64,000 nt of DNA from Prosopocoilus inquinatus (lineage: Eukaryota; Arthropoda; Insecta; Coleoptera; Lucanidae): contig CM069880.1 in NCBI GenBank assembly GCA_036172665.1, forward strand, positions 6,884,501 to 6,948,500, in the 5' to 3' direction. The notes beneath the pieces were generated by a model. That model did no database searches. It saw nothing but the letters and a program-made list of their open reading frames with translations, and had not been told where the DNA came from. A program made the position numbers and the translations under genes. Shown piece by piece: positions 11,456 through 24,174 of this stretch (the first letter of the stretch is position 1; each line of letters starts with the position of its first letter).

Positions 11456-12210
11456 CAGCAAAGTTGGCAAATATACATAAAAGGTTACTAATGAATAACT
11501 CTTTCCGAAAATAAATTAGTTATACACCTAGAAGACACTAGAGCGTACCCGTTTTCAATAAGTAACTCTGGAGCCATTTAGATTTTCTTATTTTGTAATA
11601 AACTAAACCGTAAGAAATATCAAAAGTTACAAAGACACAAACAAGTTTCCTATCGAGTGCTTCTTTGTAAAAATTTATTAACTAAAATTATCTTCTTAAC
11701 CTCAAAAAAGTTATAATAAGATATGTGTTGTGGCAACCCTGTTTTCTACGCTCGCAGTTCTCTGCATGTATCTAAAACCACCTGTAAATGTGATTTACCT
11801 CCTTGTGGAACCTCATACCAAATTTCATCCAAATCGGTTCAAGCGTTCCTTTATAATAAGAAAAATTAACTTTTGCTTCAAGAACTTTAAAGAAGAATAC
11901 CGGCTTAACGAGACCATTACGGATATAGATAAGTTTGGTTAAAGTCGTCTTATTTTAAACCCAGGAATCTGTGGTTAAGCCATGTCCACGGAATTTAGAG
12001 ACAGTCTGTACACAATGTCGTTTTCAAAGAGCATACTACAAATGGGCTTTTTTATTATCTATTTTTATAAAAATTTATTGAGTAGAAGGCTTCTGTATCT
12101 CTTAAATTCAAATTGGAAAATGTCAAATGAAATTTATCTTGACGGTATACAGCGTGGATACCGAAAAATGACGATCGCTTAAGAGTAAAGTGCCCTTATC
12201 TAACAAGATA
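11456..12210. other. degraded transposon-like sequence
   Basis: The block CATACCAAATTTCATCCAAA followed by TCGGTTCAAGCGTT (about 11813-11850) resembles a motif widespread in insect interspersed repeats. The two small frames here (70 and 66 codons) have no recognisable domains. I see no boundaries and assign no family. Confidence 0.35.
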
Positions 12211-12608
12211 CAGGAAAACATTGTAAGAATAAGTCGTTGAAAATTAAAAGTTGTAAGTTAATACGAAATTAGAACATGTCATCTCAGAGTTAAAAAAAAT
12301 CATAACTATTGTGAATCACTCTGTATGTACACACACTGTATTAGGATTGAGGTGGGATTAAAGTGTCCGCCAAGATAATATTAATAGGAAAAGAGGAAAT
12401 TTATTTTTAACAGGAAAGCATTATAAGAATAAGTCGTTGAGAATTAAAAATTGTAACTTAATACGAAATTAGAACCTGCCATCTCAGAGATAAAAAAATC
12501 ATAATTATTGTGAATCACTCTGTATGTACACATACTGTATTAAGATTGAGGTGGGATTAAAGTGTCCGCCAAGATAATATGAATAGGAAAAGAGGAAATA
12601 TATTCTTA
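12211..12608. repeat. tandem duplication, 200-bp period, two copies
   Basis: Copy 1 begins CAGGAAAACATTGTAAGAAT at 12211 and copy 2 begins CAGGAAAGCATTATAAGAAT at 12411. They are about 90% identical over the whole length. Each contains GTGAATCACTCTGTATGTAC and ends with AATAGGAAAAGAGGAAAT. The inner GAATCACTCTGTAT word resembles the CACCCTGTA terminus of other elements here, so the duplication may be of transposon origin. Confidence 0.85.
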
Positions 12609-14937
12609 TTTCTCAATTATTGCATTAGGGGTGATTATTTCAATCCATTCCCTCTGTATACCTATAAAAATTAAAAATTAACAAATCTGTATCCTATTTA
12701 CTAAATCCGTAAAACTACAAAATAAGTCATTTAAATTTATTATTTATTATATTTATTAACAGACTTCGATGATGATTTTATTTGTCCATTTAAAGTTAAG
12801 AAAAATATTTTCTTGCATTTAACAAAGTAATTTAAAAAAATAATAATTTTTTTTTGAAGTAAAATTGAAGAAGCGTCGGTTTCACATATTTACAAATTAA
12901 TTTCAGCTTCATCATTCGTTAATTAACCTAAGAGGCGAAGATGAACTCATTTGTATTACAAAGTAAACCAAAAATACTGACGTAATTACATCTGAAAAGT
13001 AAAACTCTTCACTTCTGGCGGAACAAGTTCTGAAATTTTTAAATTTTAGGATGCCGTTAATTATTTTCGTAATTAGCGATTTAATATTTATGCAAATATG
13101 GCGCTTGCCTTGTGTTTTTTTTAACGAAGTGCGTAATCCTTTAGGTAGGCAATTACTTCTCCCTTTGTTAACGGCGGTTTTTGGGCGAAAAAAATAATCA
13201 AACAAATTCGCAAAAATTACGCCTAACAATACCAAGTTTTAATCAAGAGGAGTACGTAAACAGCCATTATATATTCCTGCTTTATTTCGCCGCTTTTATA
13301 AAAAGAAAATGAGAAATTCTAAAAAAGGGGGCGCTGCAAAACTGGACTTTTCACAACGCAAATCGAAGACAGTTTTATAGGACAAGCTAAAACGCGTTAT
13401 ATAGCAATTAATTCAGTTCGCATTTAATTTACTATAAACTTTCACTTGTGTTATTTCAACACTTCTGTCGAGGCTGAAAGAAACAATAGCAATTCGATTC
13501 AAAACTGATTATAAAATAAATATTTTTTCTTCTTCTTGATTCTACTCTACAAATAATTTCGATTTTTTGTTTTTACTTTGAGGAACAAACGAATGAATTA
13601 AATAATTTGTAGTAGTAGTTAAATTACTAAAGGGTGCTTTACAACGTCGGTGTTTGTTAATTACTCAAAGAGATATAGGTATTTGTCGTTCGTGTTTCTT
13701 TTTTTGTTTCATTAGTTTCCTGTTTGATTCACAATTTCATTAACCTTCGACTAATTGGCGAATCGTTCGTTGCAACTTGCAATTAAGTTTTAATTTTACT
13801 TCCTTCTGAGAAATAGCCTTTGACATACTGTTTTTTTTTCGTTCGTTGCACATATTGTATGTTTTCTGCTTTGTCCAGGAAATTCGATGCTTTTTCCTGC
13901 GTGGGACTTCCTCTCATTCTCTACTAATTTATTGTTTATTGCGACTGCGTTTTTAATTTGCTCTTAATAAATTTCCAGCGCGTTCTTTTCGTGCGTTTTT
14001 ATTATACGCAGTATTTCGGATGCGTAATTTTTCACATTAAAATCAAAGCAATTATTTCTGCTTTAGTAAATACACTCGTTATTTCATTAGTCGTACTTGG
14101 GTAATTAAACTTTGTTCGTTTTGCTAAATTAAACCGGCCACCCACCAGGAAATCATTTTTTTCTTCTCACTCCAGGATTTTGATCTTTATATTATAAACA
14201 ATGTCAGTCATTATTAGATAATGACAGTTTCGGCCACATGGAATACTGTGTTAAAAACAGGAAATATGCAGCGCTTTTTTCTGGAAGCAGCCAATTAGAA
14301 TTGTTGCCAACGAAACTTATAAATAAATAAACTTCGCTTGTAATTTTGAAACTCGAAAAGATTCGGAGGCCCTCCGAAACATAAAATTAATGAAACTTTG
14401 CTAATTATACATACAAAGTGTTGGGGACTGTCTCTCTTTATAAACTCTTAACATCTGCCTTACTAACACGACGGCACATAAAAACTTATTTAAACAGTTT
14501 TTAAACGCAATCAAAATAATTAACTTTTCACTTTCGATATTTCGAGCTGGCGAGCTTCTGTTACTATGCCAATCGTTCTAAACAATTTTTAATGACTGAC
14601 GAGGAACTCAAAAAGAATTTCAATACACTTTACTTTTGCAATTCAAGCAAATTTCGTCAAAATTAACTCGAGTGGTATGATGAGTTACTTTCAGCTTGTG
14701 TAGTGGCACTTCCGGGCCAAAAACATGGCCCCGACCCCCTTATGTCAAAGCAGATGTTTACCAAACATAAAGTTTGCGTGTGCAATTTATGCAAATACTT
14801 ATAGAACTAAAAAAGAATGTTTTTTTATTATTAAATACACCTATTTAATAATTTCATAGGACAAGATACTGCTTGAATTATTATTTATTAGAAAGAAAAA
14901 TGTAATAAAGTTGATATAAAAACAAACCCTAGAATTA
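12609..14937. other. AT-rich non-coding, no supported gene
   Basis: The longest frame (107 codons, minus, 12912-13235) has no recognisable domain, splice context or start context. I see scattered poly-T tracts and nothing else that I can support. Confidence 0.4.
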
Positions 14938-14939
14938 TA

Positions 14940-15832
14940 CCGGCTGTTGCAAATTGAGTGTGCACCGAAGGGATCTCCTAAACCGGAAAAGATAGAAATT
15001 CGGTTAAATGGAAGAAAAGTTGCACGAATTAATGCTTAATTCATATTCCTTAACAGAATGATCCTTTTCTTATTTCTTCTTGAGGATGAAAATGAAAATG
15101 TAAAAAAAAGTCGATTTTCTTTTTTCCTCTGTATTTCTCTTATTATAAATAAATTAGAAATTCTGATTTTAAGCCAAAAATACAAAATTAGGCTGTTTCA
15201 TTCCTTTACTAAAGCTACGATACCAGTCTGGCACGTTATATCAGAACCACAAGGTATTTTTCGGTAACAATTCATTTTCGTAAGTGCAGTGCATTACTAT
15301 TAATAGCGATACAGAAAAATATTAAATAATTTATCATAATTTACGCTCTAGCTAAGAAAACTATGTGTTAAATAAAATTTTCATACAAAAATCTGTATTA
15401 TTTAAGCTTAAGATTAATATCAACTATTAAGTGTGATATATCATTAAATCAGGAGAAAAAATGCGATCGAATAGAATAATAAAAAGATATATTTAAATTT
15501 GTATTTAAAACATACAAACTGATGATGTTGGTGGAAAGACGAAACGTTTGACTTCAATTCTACCATCCCTATTCGAAGGAGAATCAAAAAGTGCCTGTAG
15601 AAAGATAAATCAGAATTTCAAAATTATTTATAATTAAAGAGATACAGAGGAAAAATAAAACCGACTTATTTACATTTTGATTAATATTTCAAGAAGAAAT
15701 AAGAAAAAAATCATTCTGTCAATGGATACGAATAAGCAATTGATTCGTGCAACTTTTCTTTAATTTAACCAAATTTGTATCTTTTACGGTTTAGGAGATC
15801 CCTTCAGTGCACACTCAATTTGAAACAGCCGG
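14940..15832. mobile_element. 893-bp non-autonomous TIR element with TA target sites
   Basis: The left end CCGGCTGTTGCAAATTGAGT begins at 14940. The right end is its inverse complement, ending CAGCCGG at 15832, and both are flanked by TA. Inverted similarity extends about 240 bp inward from each end (blocks GTGCAC, GGGATCTCCTAAACCG, GTTGCACGAATTAA and TTTTCTTATTTCTTCTTGA). The centre is AT-rich and has no transposase. TA target plus long TIRs fits a Tc1/mariner-type non-autonomous element. A degenerate CTGATGA plus GAAACG pair occurs at 15519-15546. Confidence 0.8.
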
Positions 15833-15834
15833 TA

Positions 15835-17142
15835 TGTTACGTTTTGCTAATTTGTTTAAATTTAGAGGAGGAAAAAAAATGTGTATTGTAAATTTGAAGG
15901 TGTTTATTTATTTTATATTTATTTATTATTTTATTTTTGCGTGGAAATGATGAAAATACGGAATTCGTTAATTAAAAACTTATTAATAATAATTATCAAA
16001 AAAACAGAAGTTTATAAAAGTTAGTAAAAACCCACCTAGGGTGCCGTATATTGCGCAGACGAGGGAAGATATTTCAGTAATAATTAATTTTGAAACAGAT
16101 GATTAAAATTAACGTTTTCTGTGGTGTGGTTTTGCAAAAGAGATGCGGAATTCATAATATAATACGCGAGATATAGGAGAAATTTCTGTTTGAGGGTTGG
16201 ATTGTAATAAGATTTTACAATGCCGAGATCAATGTATGTACAGTCACGTTCCGGTCAAGAGCACTTCTTTAATGTGTTTGAAAAGAAATCTTTATATTGA
16301 CCTGTAGCACAGGTTATATGTGGGAATTCATTCATTCGTTCATTCATAACGTAGAAAAAGAATTTCACATCTGTTATTTTGGAGTTTTGCTTTGGCCTCT
16401 GCCAGTGTAAATTTGAAGCGATTTTTTCACCCTGTAAATAAAAATTGTTGGAAATATCGTATTAGTCACGTGAATCGATATGGAAATCGAATCGTGAGTG
16501 TAATAACGCCTTTACATGACTAATCCCCATTGTAGCAGAGTTAAACCGAGATCTGAAATGGCCTTTGTTGAGCCCCGGGGAAGTCGTCCTGTAATAGAGC
16601 CGACCGCATATTCTACAATTTGAATTATAATTGTGTGCAAATGCGAAACTTGAGTGTTTATATGAAATTGGGAATAATGTGGGAAACAAAAACATTTACC
16701 CGTAATAGGGATTATCACACTTTAACTTAACCCCTGAAATTTGACTCAAAATTATTTACTACCGTCGTGTCTGCTCGCCTTTCACCAAGGATAATAGCAA
16801 TTTATGTCTTCCCCCCAAATAAGCATCCGTGTTAAAAATTCAAACAAGTTTGCAACATCGGTAATATTTTCTAATTTCAAGATCAAAAAAGGGGATGTAA
16901 GAACATACAAACATAAAGTCTACAGGCATAAACAAATAAAATCAATTCTCATCTAATTTAACCAATTTATAAAACTCAATTATAATAAATGATGAAGTAG
17001 ATTTGCATTTTTATTGAACGGTAGTTTGAGGAAGACCCGATTTCATTAACAGTATATGTAATTTGCCCGACTTAAAATTCCTCGATCGCATAATTAACAA
17101 CAATTACACCGCAACTTCGAATTTCAACACTTCTTCTATATA
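15835..17142. other. AT-rich non-coding with possible transposon ends
   Basis: CAGTCACGTTCCGGTCAAGA directly after TA at 16239-16240 looks like a Tc1-type terminus without a visible partner. TTCACCCTGTA at about 16427-16436 matches the CACCCTGTA end seen elsewhere. A GC-richer patch at 16500-16640 is open on the minus strand in two frames, which argues against coding. A CATT/CGTT simple repeat lies near 16328-16350. Confidence 0.3.
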
Positions 17143-17156
17143 CGCTGACGTCAGCG
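17143..17156. promoter_or_regulatory. 14-bp perfect palindrome containing a CRE
   Basis: CGCTGACGTCAGCG is a perfect palindrome with the full TGACGTCA site of CREB/ATF bZIP factors, and the TGACGTCAGC form is also bound by XBP1/ATF6-type factors. It stands alone in AT-rich DNA, which makes chance less likely, but there is no nearby start site that I can point to. Confidence 0.4.
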
Positions 17157-20100
17157 AAAAATACAGCCAAAAAAAATTATTCTAATGAATACTAAGTAGT
17201 GAAACAAAATAAATCCGTTATTAATAAAAATCGGGGGAATTAAGCCAAGTGCTCAGGCAAAATACACCTTTAATGAACGCAGAATTGATCAAATTACTAT
17301 TCAAATACAACCGGATCATTTTTTCCCGTTGTTTAGCTATGCGAAAAGAGCAAAAACGAAATTTAATACATAAATTACCCAAGTTATAATTGACTTATGA
17401 AGCAAGTAAATTGCATTTTAATTATTAATTCTCATAACATCAGGTACCAGCTAAAAGATGGAACTTCTACATCTACCTTTCCCTATTAACCACATAACAT
17501 CACCTAAACATAAATAAAATTTACAAAAATTAATCTCTCTTCCATTTACATATTAATTACAAGAAAAGTAGCTATATTTTAGTGTTATACAAGAACTCAT
17601 CTAAGCATCAACGTCCTATACAATCCTTGTTTAAATTAAAAGATTCTATTCTTTCTAACTCACAAGTTTAAAATAATAAGTGGTTGTCAAAATCTTATCA
17701 TTCTATCAATGAATGACGAAATTGTTATTGAGCACTTCAGTCGAATCCAGTGATCGGCAAAACAAACTTTTTGATAAGGGCTTAATTACGGCCCCAAAAT
17801 GAGACTGAGGAACATTCTGAAACGACCATCCAGGTCAGAGATGGGCAAAGCGCCAGAGAGAACCAGCTCTCGTCTCTTTCGAATGTTTAGGCCAACTTAA
17901 TCCAAACTAGAAACAGACAAACAGGCGCCCGCATAAAACTCCAACCCAATCCTACTTAACCGTCAAAGTCAAATAAATCCAAATAGGCCAAAATAAGATT
18001 CTTCAGGAAATAATCGATTACCTCATAGTTTTTCGATTCCTTCGAGAAGAAATGCCGTACACTCGTTTTTTTTTAAACTGATTCTCTCCTTCTAAGAGGA
18101 GCTTCGATTGTAATTTTAGGAGAACGTCATTTTTCGCAATAGATAATTCCTTCCGGGAAATGCATGTCTTCCTGGATTTTATATCGTGGTAATGAGATGA
18201 AAATTAAAACATGTGGCTAGAGATTTCTGATTTATCCTGACTGTAACATCTTGACTAGCTTCCAATCAAGGGGAATTGCAGCAATTTCAGCATGCATGAT
18301 AGAATCCAAATAATGCCTTGCGATGAAGTTTCTCAGGTGGCCCATAAATTAATTGCGTGCTTGTTTAATTGAATGAGTGCAAAATTAATACCTAAATGAT
18401 ATTAAAAAGGGATTGACAGTTTCCAAGGTATATGTTATTAGTGAAATTAATAGCATCATCGATGATAAATTATCGCTTCAATCAAATCTGAATTGATTAC
18501 CCATTTCGTTAGTTAGTAGTCGATTACACCGACTATAGCTATTTTTTTTATCTATGCGGGATTAACTTGGCTTATTAATAAATGCTCGTCAGAAATTGAT
18601 AATGTTGTTAGTCATAGATGGGGTTTTGAGAATCTATAAATGTGGTAATTTTCAACGGGCAGGCATGACCTTAGCGATTTCCTTGTAATAATCGAATTCG
18701 TTTCGAATGCATATCCGCTAGTTGGTGTGTGTTGTGTGTATCGTAAACAAACACGTTTTCTTTCGCGAAAGGATACGTTCGTTTGTGAAATATAAGTACG
18801 TCAATTGTTAATCGAGTGAATGTTTCAATGCCACATGTGTAATCATCTCTCTGATGAATAATAACATGCACAGTAAATTCTTGCTTTTAATAATAAATCT
18901 TATATAATTCTCGGCTATTTATAGTAGTTGGCTGCGTATTAAAATTAAGAGATTTTTTTTATTATGGGATTGCTGCAGTTTAAGTCAGTGGGGGAATTGC
19001 GAATCCAGTGGTCTTTGGTGGAATTCAGAATCACGGGCTTCGCTTTTGCCAGGGTTCATTAATCACCTGCCTGACATTGTCAGTCTGTCAAATCGAATAA
19101 CGCATAGTCTGTATGTACTGTACGTATATATGTATATATTTACAAAAGCTCTATTCAGACTTATAGGAACACTTTCTAGCATTTTCAAATGGAACAATTC
19201 ACTATTGTTCAGGTAATAAAGGCGCAATGCGAAAATCTATAATTCACACTTTGCACACAATTGGTGAACCTTCAGCAATTGACTAACCCAGTTTCCATTA
19301 CCTAGTTTTATTGAATGTATAATTTAAAATTCAATTCCTAGTTAAACTGTGAAGAAAATTTAACGTCTGCGTTTTCGACGACTCTCTGGATATTTCTCAT
19401 TGAAATGGCAAATATCGGGTTGCAACATCACTTCATTCATATCCAGGCCGGGCATGATGTATGAAATTATAGGCGAATAAAATTTGGAAATTACCTGCGA
19501 TATACATGCAATGCATAATTTTGAATAACATGAACATACCCGTGCTTATTATTAGATACAGTTAATATCACAGAGTTTGTAATCATGCAGTTGTTAGCAG
19601 CACCTGCGTCGAAAGACTATGTGGCGTTCTAATTCTGTTTAGAGCTGCATAAATTTGATTTCAATGAAACAGAATGAGAAACAGGACTCGAATGAGTGGA
19701 CGCAGGATGTATATAAAAAAAAAGGTAATGAGCGTATTGTTTCTGCACTGTTAAATGGGCTATTATCGGTTGTGTAAAAGGAAAGGATAATTGCAGTTGA
19801 TTTCAATTAAGTCTTATGTATGTAAATGATCGACGAACGTATATAAAAATGAAGTTATCGTCCTCGATAAAACCTTGCGACGCCTCTTGTTTACGTTGTT
19901 CTCGACGAAAACAAGCGACCAGTCTAATTCATTCAGCCAGGACAAACTCCTGATCAATATTGCAGAGCACTCAAAAATGCAGCGAAAACTTCTTACATAC
20001 ATACCCACCATCCACCGCCAAATTACTTTGTTTTATATCATTATTTTCATTGAATTTTGATATTGATTAAATCAAGCGAAGCAACTACCTGCCCTCAATT

Positions 20101-21617
20101 TTAAACGACAGTTAATCTAAGTTTATAATGCTAATGGATAAAGCGCTTAATATTTAACTACTGCTTGGCTCTAGCCTAGAATAACGAACAGCGTCGAGAG
20201 GAGTTCAATGAGTAAGGAAGTTCGTAAAGAAAACTTCAGATATTTATGAATTACCCAAGAAGATAAAGACAATTGAAAGTTTCTGAAGTGCATGTCACTT
20301 TTAGACCTTCACATTGATTGCTATAACTTGTCTTCAGCTTGATAAGCATTGCCTTTATCTACTTTCATTTTGCTTTCACGCGAAAACAACGGAAAATTTC
20401 TCTCTGGTCATTTCAAACTACTTAACAACAAACATAAATACAATATACCACATCATGTTATGTTAATACCACTCAATCAAAACGAATCAACCAACAATCA
20501 ACTCATTCTTGCAAAGCAAACTCTTATTACCGTGTCTTTCAAAATTTATTATTATTATTTTGTAGGTGTTCAGACCTAATAGGTCCATGACTTGAACTTA
20601 CGTGTATTTCCATACTTTCCTTTTACCATCCTCTTATTTTACTTTCTTCTATATCCTTGATTACTTCTTCTTCCCATCTCGCTTTTGGTCTTCTTCTTCT
20701 TCAGGGTATATTCAACTAGAAATTATGATCAATACTTTAATGTCATAATAATTTGATTTTTGCATCCAAAATTATTTTTCCATCGTAGACAGCCTCGGTT
20801 TCATATTTGAGATCTCATGATCATTCTAAATAACTTTTCCAAATAATATTTCCGCGTATCTTGAAAAATAAAGGTACTTTACTCTTACGTCGACTTCAAA
20901 CATTTTGATTTCCCCGGTATATTATAAGAGGCATTCAAACTTTGATACGTGCATCTTGTGTTTGGGAAGATGCAGGAGGTTTCATAAAGAATACATTTTT
21001 CTGAGAAATTAGTAATATAAAAGTTTCCCGCATGTGTCCAAATTTTTTCCGGTCTCTGTATATTATGTATTTAGAGCAAAATAAATCGGTGAAGCCCTTA
21101 CTACAGATAAGGGTGATTCAATAAAGAAATTGATGCTAAAAAAATTTAATCTTGTGAAATAAGTCTTTTAAAAAGCCTTTGCGACATTAATTTTAATTTG
21201 TCAATGCGGCCCTTCTAACCAAACTATTTTTCTGTTGAGAACACAAAAATCAAATATAAATAATATGAATAACATCCTTTGATTAACTTGTACAAATCAT
21301 GCAAATGATGCTAGTAGATTCAGCTTATTATTGGAAACAAGTTTCGCAGAAAATATCTTCCAAAAATTGAAAAGTACAGTGTGGGTCAACAATTTAATAA
21401 ACTGACAAATGAAATTCCATCCTGTTTGGTGGTATTGCGGTAGCTCTTGTACCAACAAAACTTAAGTTGTATCGGACTTCATCTAGTGTATATGCCCTCA
21501 AGATGACTCGGCTCGGTGGTCTTCACCCTTACGCCGAAAGGTAGAAAGGGTTATACCTACGTACATAGGTAATTACAAGAGCATCGGGATCGTAACTTCT
21601 ACAACTGTTTATTTGAT
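17157..21617. other. long non-coding stretch, no supported gene
   Basis: Only short overlapping frames occur (up to 76 codons, on both strands), with no domains or splice context. Around 18420-18550 TAAT/ATTA words and ATCGATGATAAATTATCG are dense. Around 20540 is a small ATT repeat. No inverted repeats with clear ends were found. Confidence 0.4.
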
Positions 21618-22117
21618 TAGTTTGTGTTGCCGCTTTCGGACAAACGGACGATGCCATCTCAATTTCAGTTTAATTTTATATACTGCAGGTAGTCTCTGCA
21701 ATAAGTTTTTTTTTAAGTCGCCGATTTTATTTCATGTTTGTTTACCTGCTTGCTTGTGTACTTGTCGAACTACCTATATATTAGAATGGTCCGAAGGTAT
21801 TTAACGTTTGAAGAGTGTAACTTCTAAATGGTCCAAGTGCCAATTTTATTTAAGTAAAATTTGCAAGTATTTAACATTTCAAGAGTTGTTTATTAATAAA
21901 ATTGGCACTTGGACCATTTAGAAGTTACGCTCTTCAAATGTTAAATACTTTAGGACCATTATAATATATAGGTAGTTCGACAAGTAAATGAGCAAGCAGG
22001 TAAACAAACATGAAATAAAATCGGCGACTAAAAAAAAACTTATTGCAGAGACTACATACAGTACATAAAATTAAACTGAAGTTGAGATGGCATCGTCCGT
22101 TTGGAACAACACAAACT
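21618..22117. repeat. 500-bp long inverted repeat (~240-bp arms, 44-bp spacer)
   Basis: The left arm starts TAGTTTGTGTTGCCGCTTTC at 21618 and the right arm ends AACAACACAAACTA at 22117. The arms are about 90% complementary throughout, including the block CTAAATGGTCCAAGTGCCAA and its inverse. The spacer (about 21851-21894) repeats AGTATTTAACATTTCAAGAG, a variant of a word already in the arm. A diverged piece of the arm recurs at 22226-22262. Any transcript crossing this would fold into a very long hairpin. It may be a foldback transposon or an hpRNA-type siRNA source. No target duplication was found. Confidence 0.8.
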
Positions 22118-22225
22118 AAAACCTGTAACCTGTACTTTATTTAAAAAAATGATTTAGCCAAAAAAAAACTGAATGAAGAGAAAACTTGGGGCACTTAACA
22201 ACGGAAAAAAATAATTTTACACAAA

Positions 22226-22262
22226 ATCGGTACTTAGACTATATAGAAGTTATACTATTCAT
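22226..22262 (+). repeat. diverged fragment of the 21618-22117 arm
   Basis: AATCGGTACTTAGACTATAT followed by AGAAGTTATACTATTC aligns with the right-arm block AATTGGCACTTGGACCATTT and AGAAGTTACGCTCTTC at 21899-21935. It shows the family is older than the intact inverted repeat. Confidence 0.5.
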
Positions 22263-22540
22263 TTGTCGGGGAGACATTATTAAAAAGCATGACTGTAGTT
22301 TACAAAACGGAAAATGAAACAACTTGAAAGTGTAGGTTTATAAATGATTTGTACATGCCGCTTCGCAGTATATGAGTATTTAAGGTGTAAGACTGGATTT
22401 GGGGGAATGTTACTGTCAAGTATCTTTGTCTTCAAGTGTTTATCTGCATAATTTAATTGTAAAATACTATGTAGGCAGTATAAAATTATGAAAAACTGAA
22501 GCCAATAAAAAAATTCAAGGCTTATGTCAATACTAATGTA

Positions 22541-24172
22541 CACACATCAAAATTGTCTAGGGAACACAAACTTTTCTGTTGCACAAAATGAGGACTAATA
22601 CAAAACTATATTTTATTAAATGTGACTAAACCAATTAATGAAAATTAATTTGATTTATTTTAGTTTGAAATATAAAAACAATAAATTTGGATTTGACTCC
22701 TAACCACAATATGTTTTTTTAAAAACTAAATACGTAGCTATGCTGCCATCTTCAGTAGTTGCGACTTCTATCCTACTAAATTAGAGGAGAAGTCTAATCT
22801 CTTAAACATTGAAATATAAAACACATTTTTGCTGAAAAAGACTGAAATAACAATTTTATGTCTAATAAATCTAATTAATGATTTTTAATTTCTGAGGCAC
22901 TTGTTTAAATTTTTAAATTTAGTATCTAATATTCTCTCCTCTTGCATTTAAGACCACTTTGCACCGTTGTGGCATTGGCAGAATCAAGTGGTTAATTTGT
23001 TGTTGTGGTTTAGCATTCCAGTGATGTTGAATACACCAGGAGAAATCTAAATTGGTTTGAATGTTTTCCTAATTTTCAATATCTCTTCTTTTAAGCATGT
23101 CCCGAAAATGCTCAAATGGATTTAAGTTTGGTGATTATGCAGGCCATGGTAAACATCTATATTATGCGCTTACAGCCACTGAGTAACGGTAGCAACAACA
23201 TAAGGTCTTGCATTATCGTGAATCAACAAAATTCTAGAAGCAGCTTATCGGTCATGGGAAGGACAACAGGCTGCAGAATATTATCCCGGTATTTATCTGC
23301 TTTTACAGATCCTTCAATATAAACGAGCTCTGTTCTACTGCCCTGCACATCATTATTCTCCCCATGCCAGGATCGTCCCGCCTTTTTTTTACCTCTTCGA
23401 TATATCTCAACCATTCCTGATTACCAGACTATCTCCAGAACCAAGTACTTCTCATATCAGGAGAAAATCCAAATCGCGACTCGTCTGTGAAAAGAACAGC
23501 CACTGTTGCTCATTCCAATTTTCCTGCTTTGCTGATCAAATATTTCGATCTTCTCGATTGGCACGAACATCTTAATGGACGACGAGAATGAATATTGGCT
23601 TCATGCAATCTGTTTCTGATAGTTTGATTTGAAACAATTATACAGTGTGTATTTTCTAAGGTGCTAACAAACCAGTTACATTTATTGAAGAGTTTCGTAA
23701 TGCTCTTAGTATAAAAAATCTATCCTGATTTGGAGTTGTAATTCGTGGTTTTCCCGAATTCTGTTCTTTTGAGTTGCCAAACTCTTGATAACGTCGCCAC
23801 AATCGATGAATTTCTCCTTTTAACGTCTCCAAAGCTCTTACAGCATTTGCTTGACTTCCACCACCTTCAATGATTCCAATTGCGCAAAATGATTCATCAC
23901 GGCTTAAATGACGTCTTTATTGAACACGTTGCGTCCAATTAGCCTATACCGATACAAATTATGTAAAAAATGCAATATTGTCTGCTCTTAGGAACACAGA
24001 TAAAAATGGTATAAATTAACAGCTTCGATTTAAACAACTGGAGTAAACATTATTGCATAGAACCATAACTTAATATTGTTAACTAAGAGGAACTATGATC
24101 ATTATATTCCAAATTTTATTCTATCTATAAATATAATGACTAAACTATCTGTTCCTTAAACATTTTGATGTG
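22541..24172 (-). mobile_element. Tc1-family DNA transposon, near full length and inactive
   Basis: The terminal inverted repeats are CACACATCAAAATTGTCTAG at 22541 and, on the other strand from 24172, CACATCAAAATGTTTAAGGA. TA dinucleotides flank both ends (22539-22540 and 24173-24174). The 1.6-kb length and single internal transposase pseudogene fit a Tc1-like element. The left end has an extra CA relative to the right. It is not flanked by other genes and is a fossil insertion. Confidence 0.85.
22925..23945 (-). pseudogene. Tc1-like transposase pseudogene
   Basis: The transposase would cut and paste the element by a DDE reaction at TA targets. Conserved pieces are readable in order on the minus strand: an N-terminal helix-turn-helix (GGSQANAVRAL, then IHRLWRRYQEFGN at about 23800-23880); SGKPRITTPNQDR; RNRLHEANIHSRRP near 23600; the first catalytic Asp in VLFTDESRFGFSP near 23480; the second in IHDNARPYV (codon 23215-23217); and a C-terminal catalytic Glu in SPNLNPFEH (codon 23111-23113). 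The spacing is that of a DD34E enzyme. Several in-frame stops and frameshifts, including one between the last two catalytic residues, show it is dead. Confidence 0.9.
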
Positions 24173-24174
24173 TA

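Noticed and set aside
15519..15546. CTGATGA and GAAACG as a third hammerhead
   Set aside because: The first stem II position cannot pair, the stem is at most three base pairs, and no stem I can be drawn. It is most likely chance.
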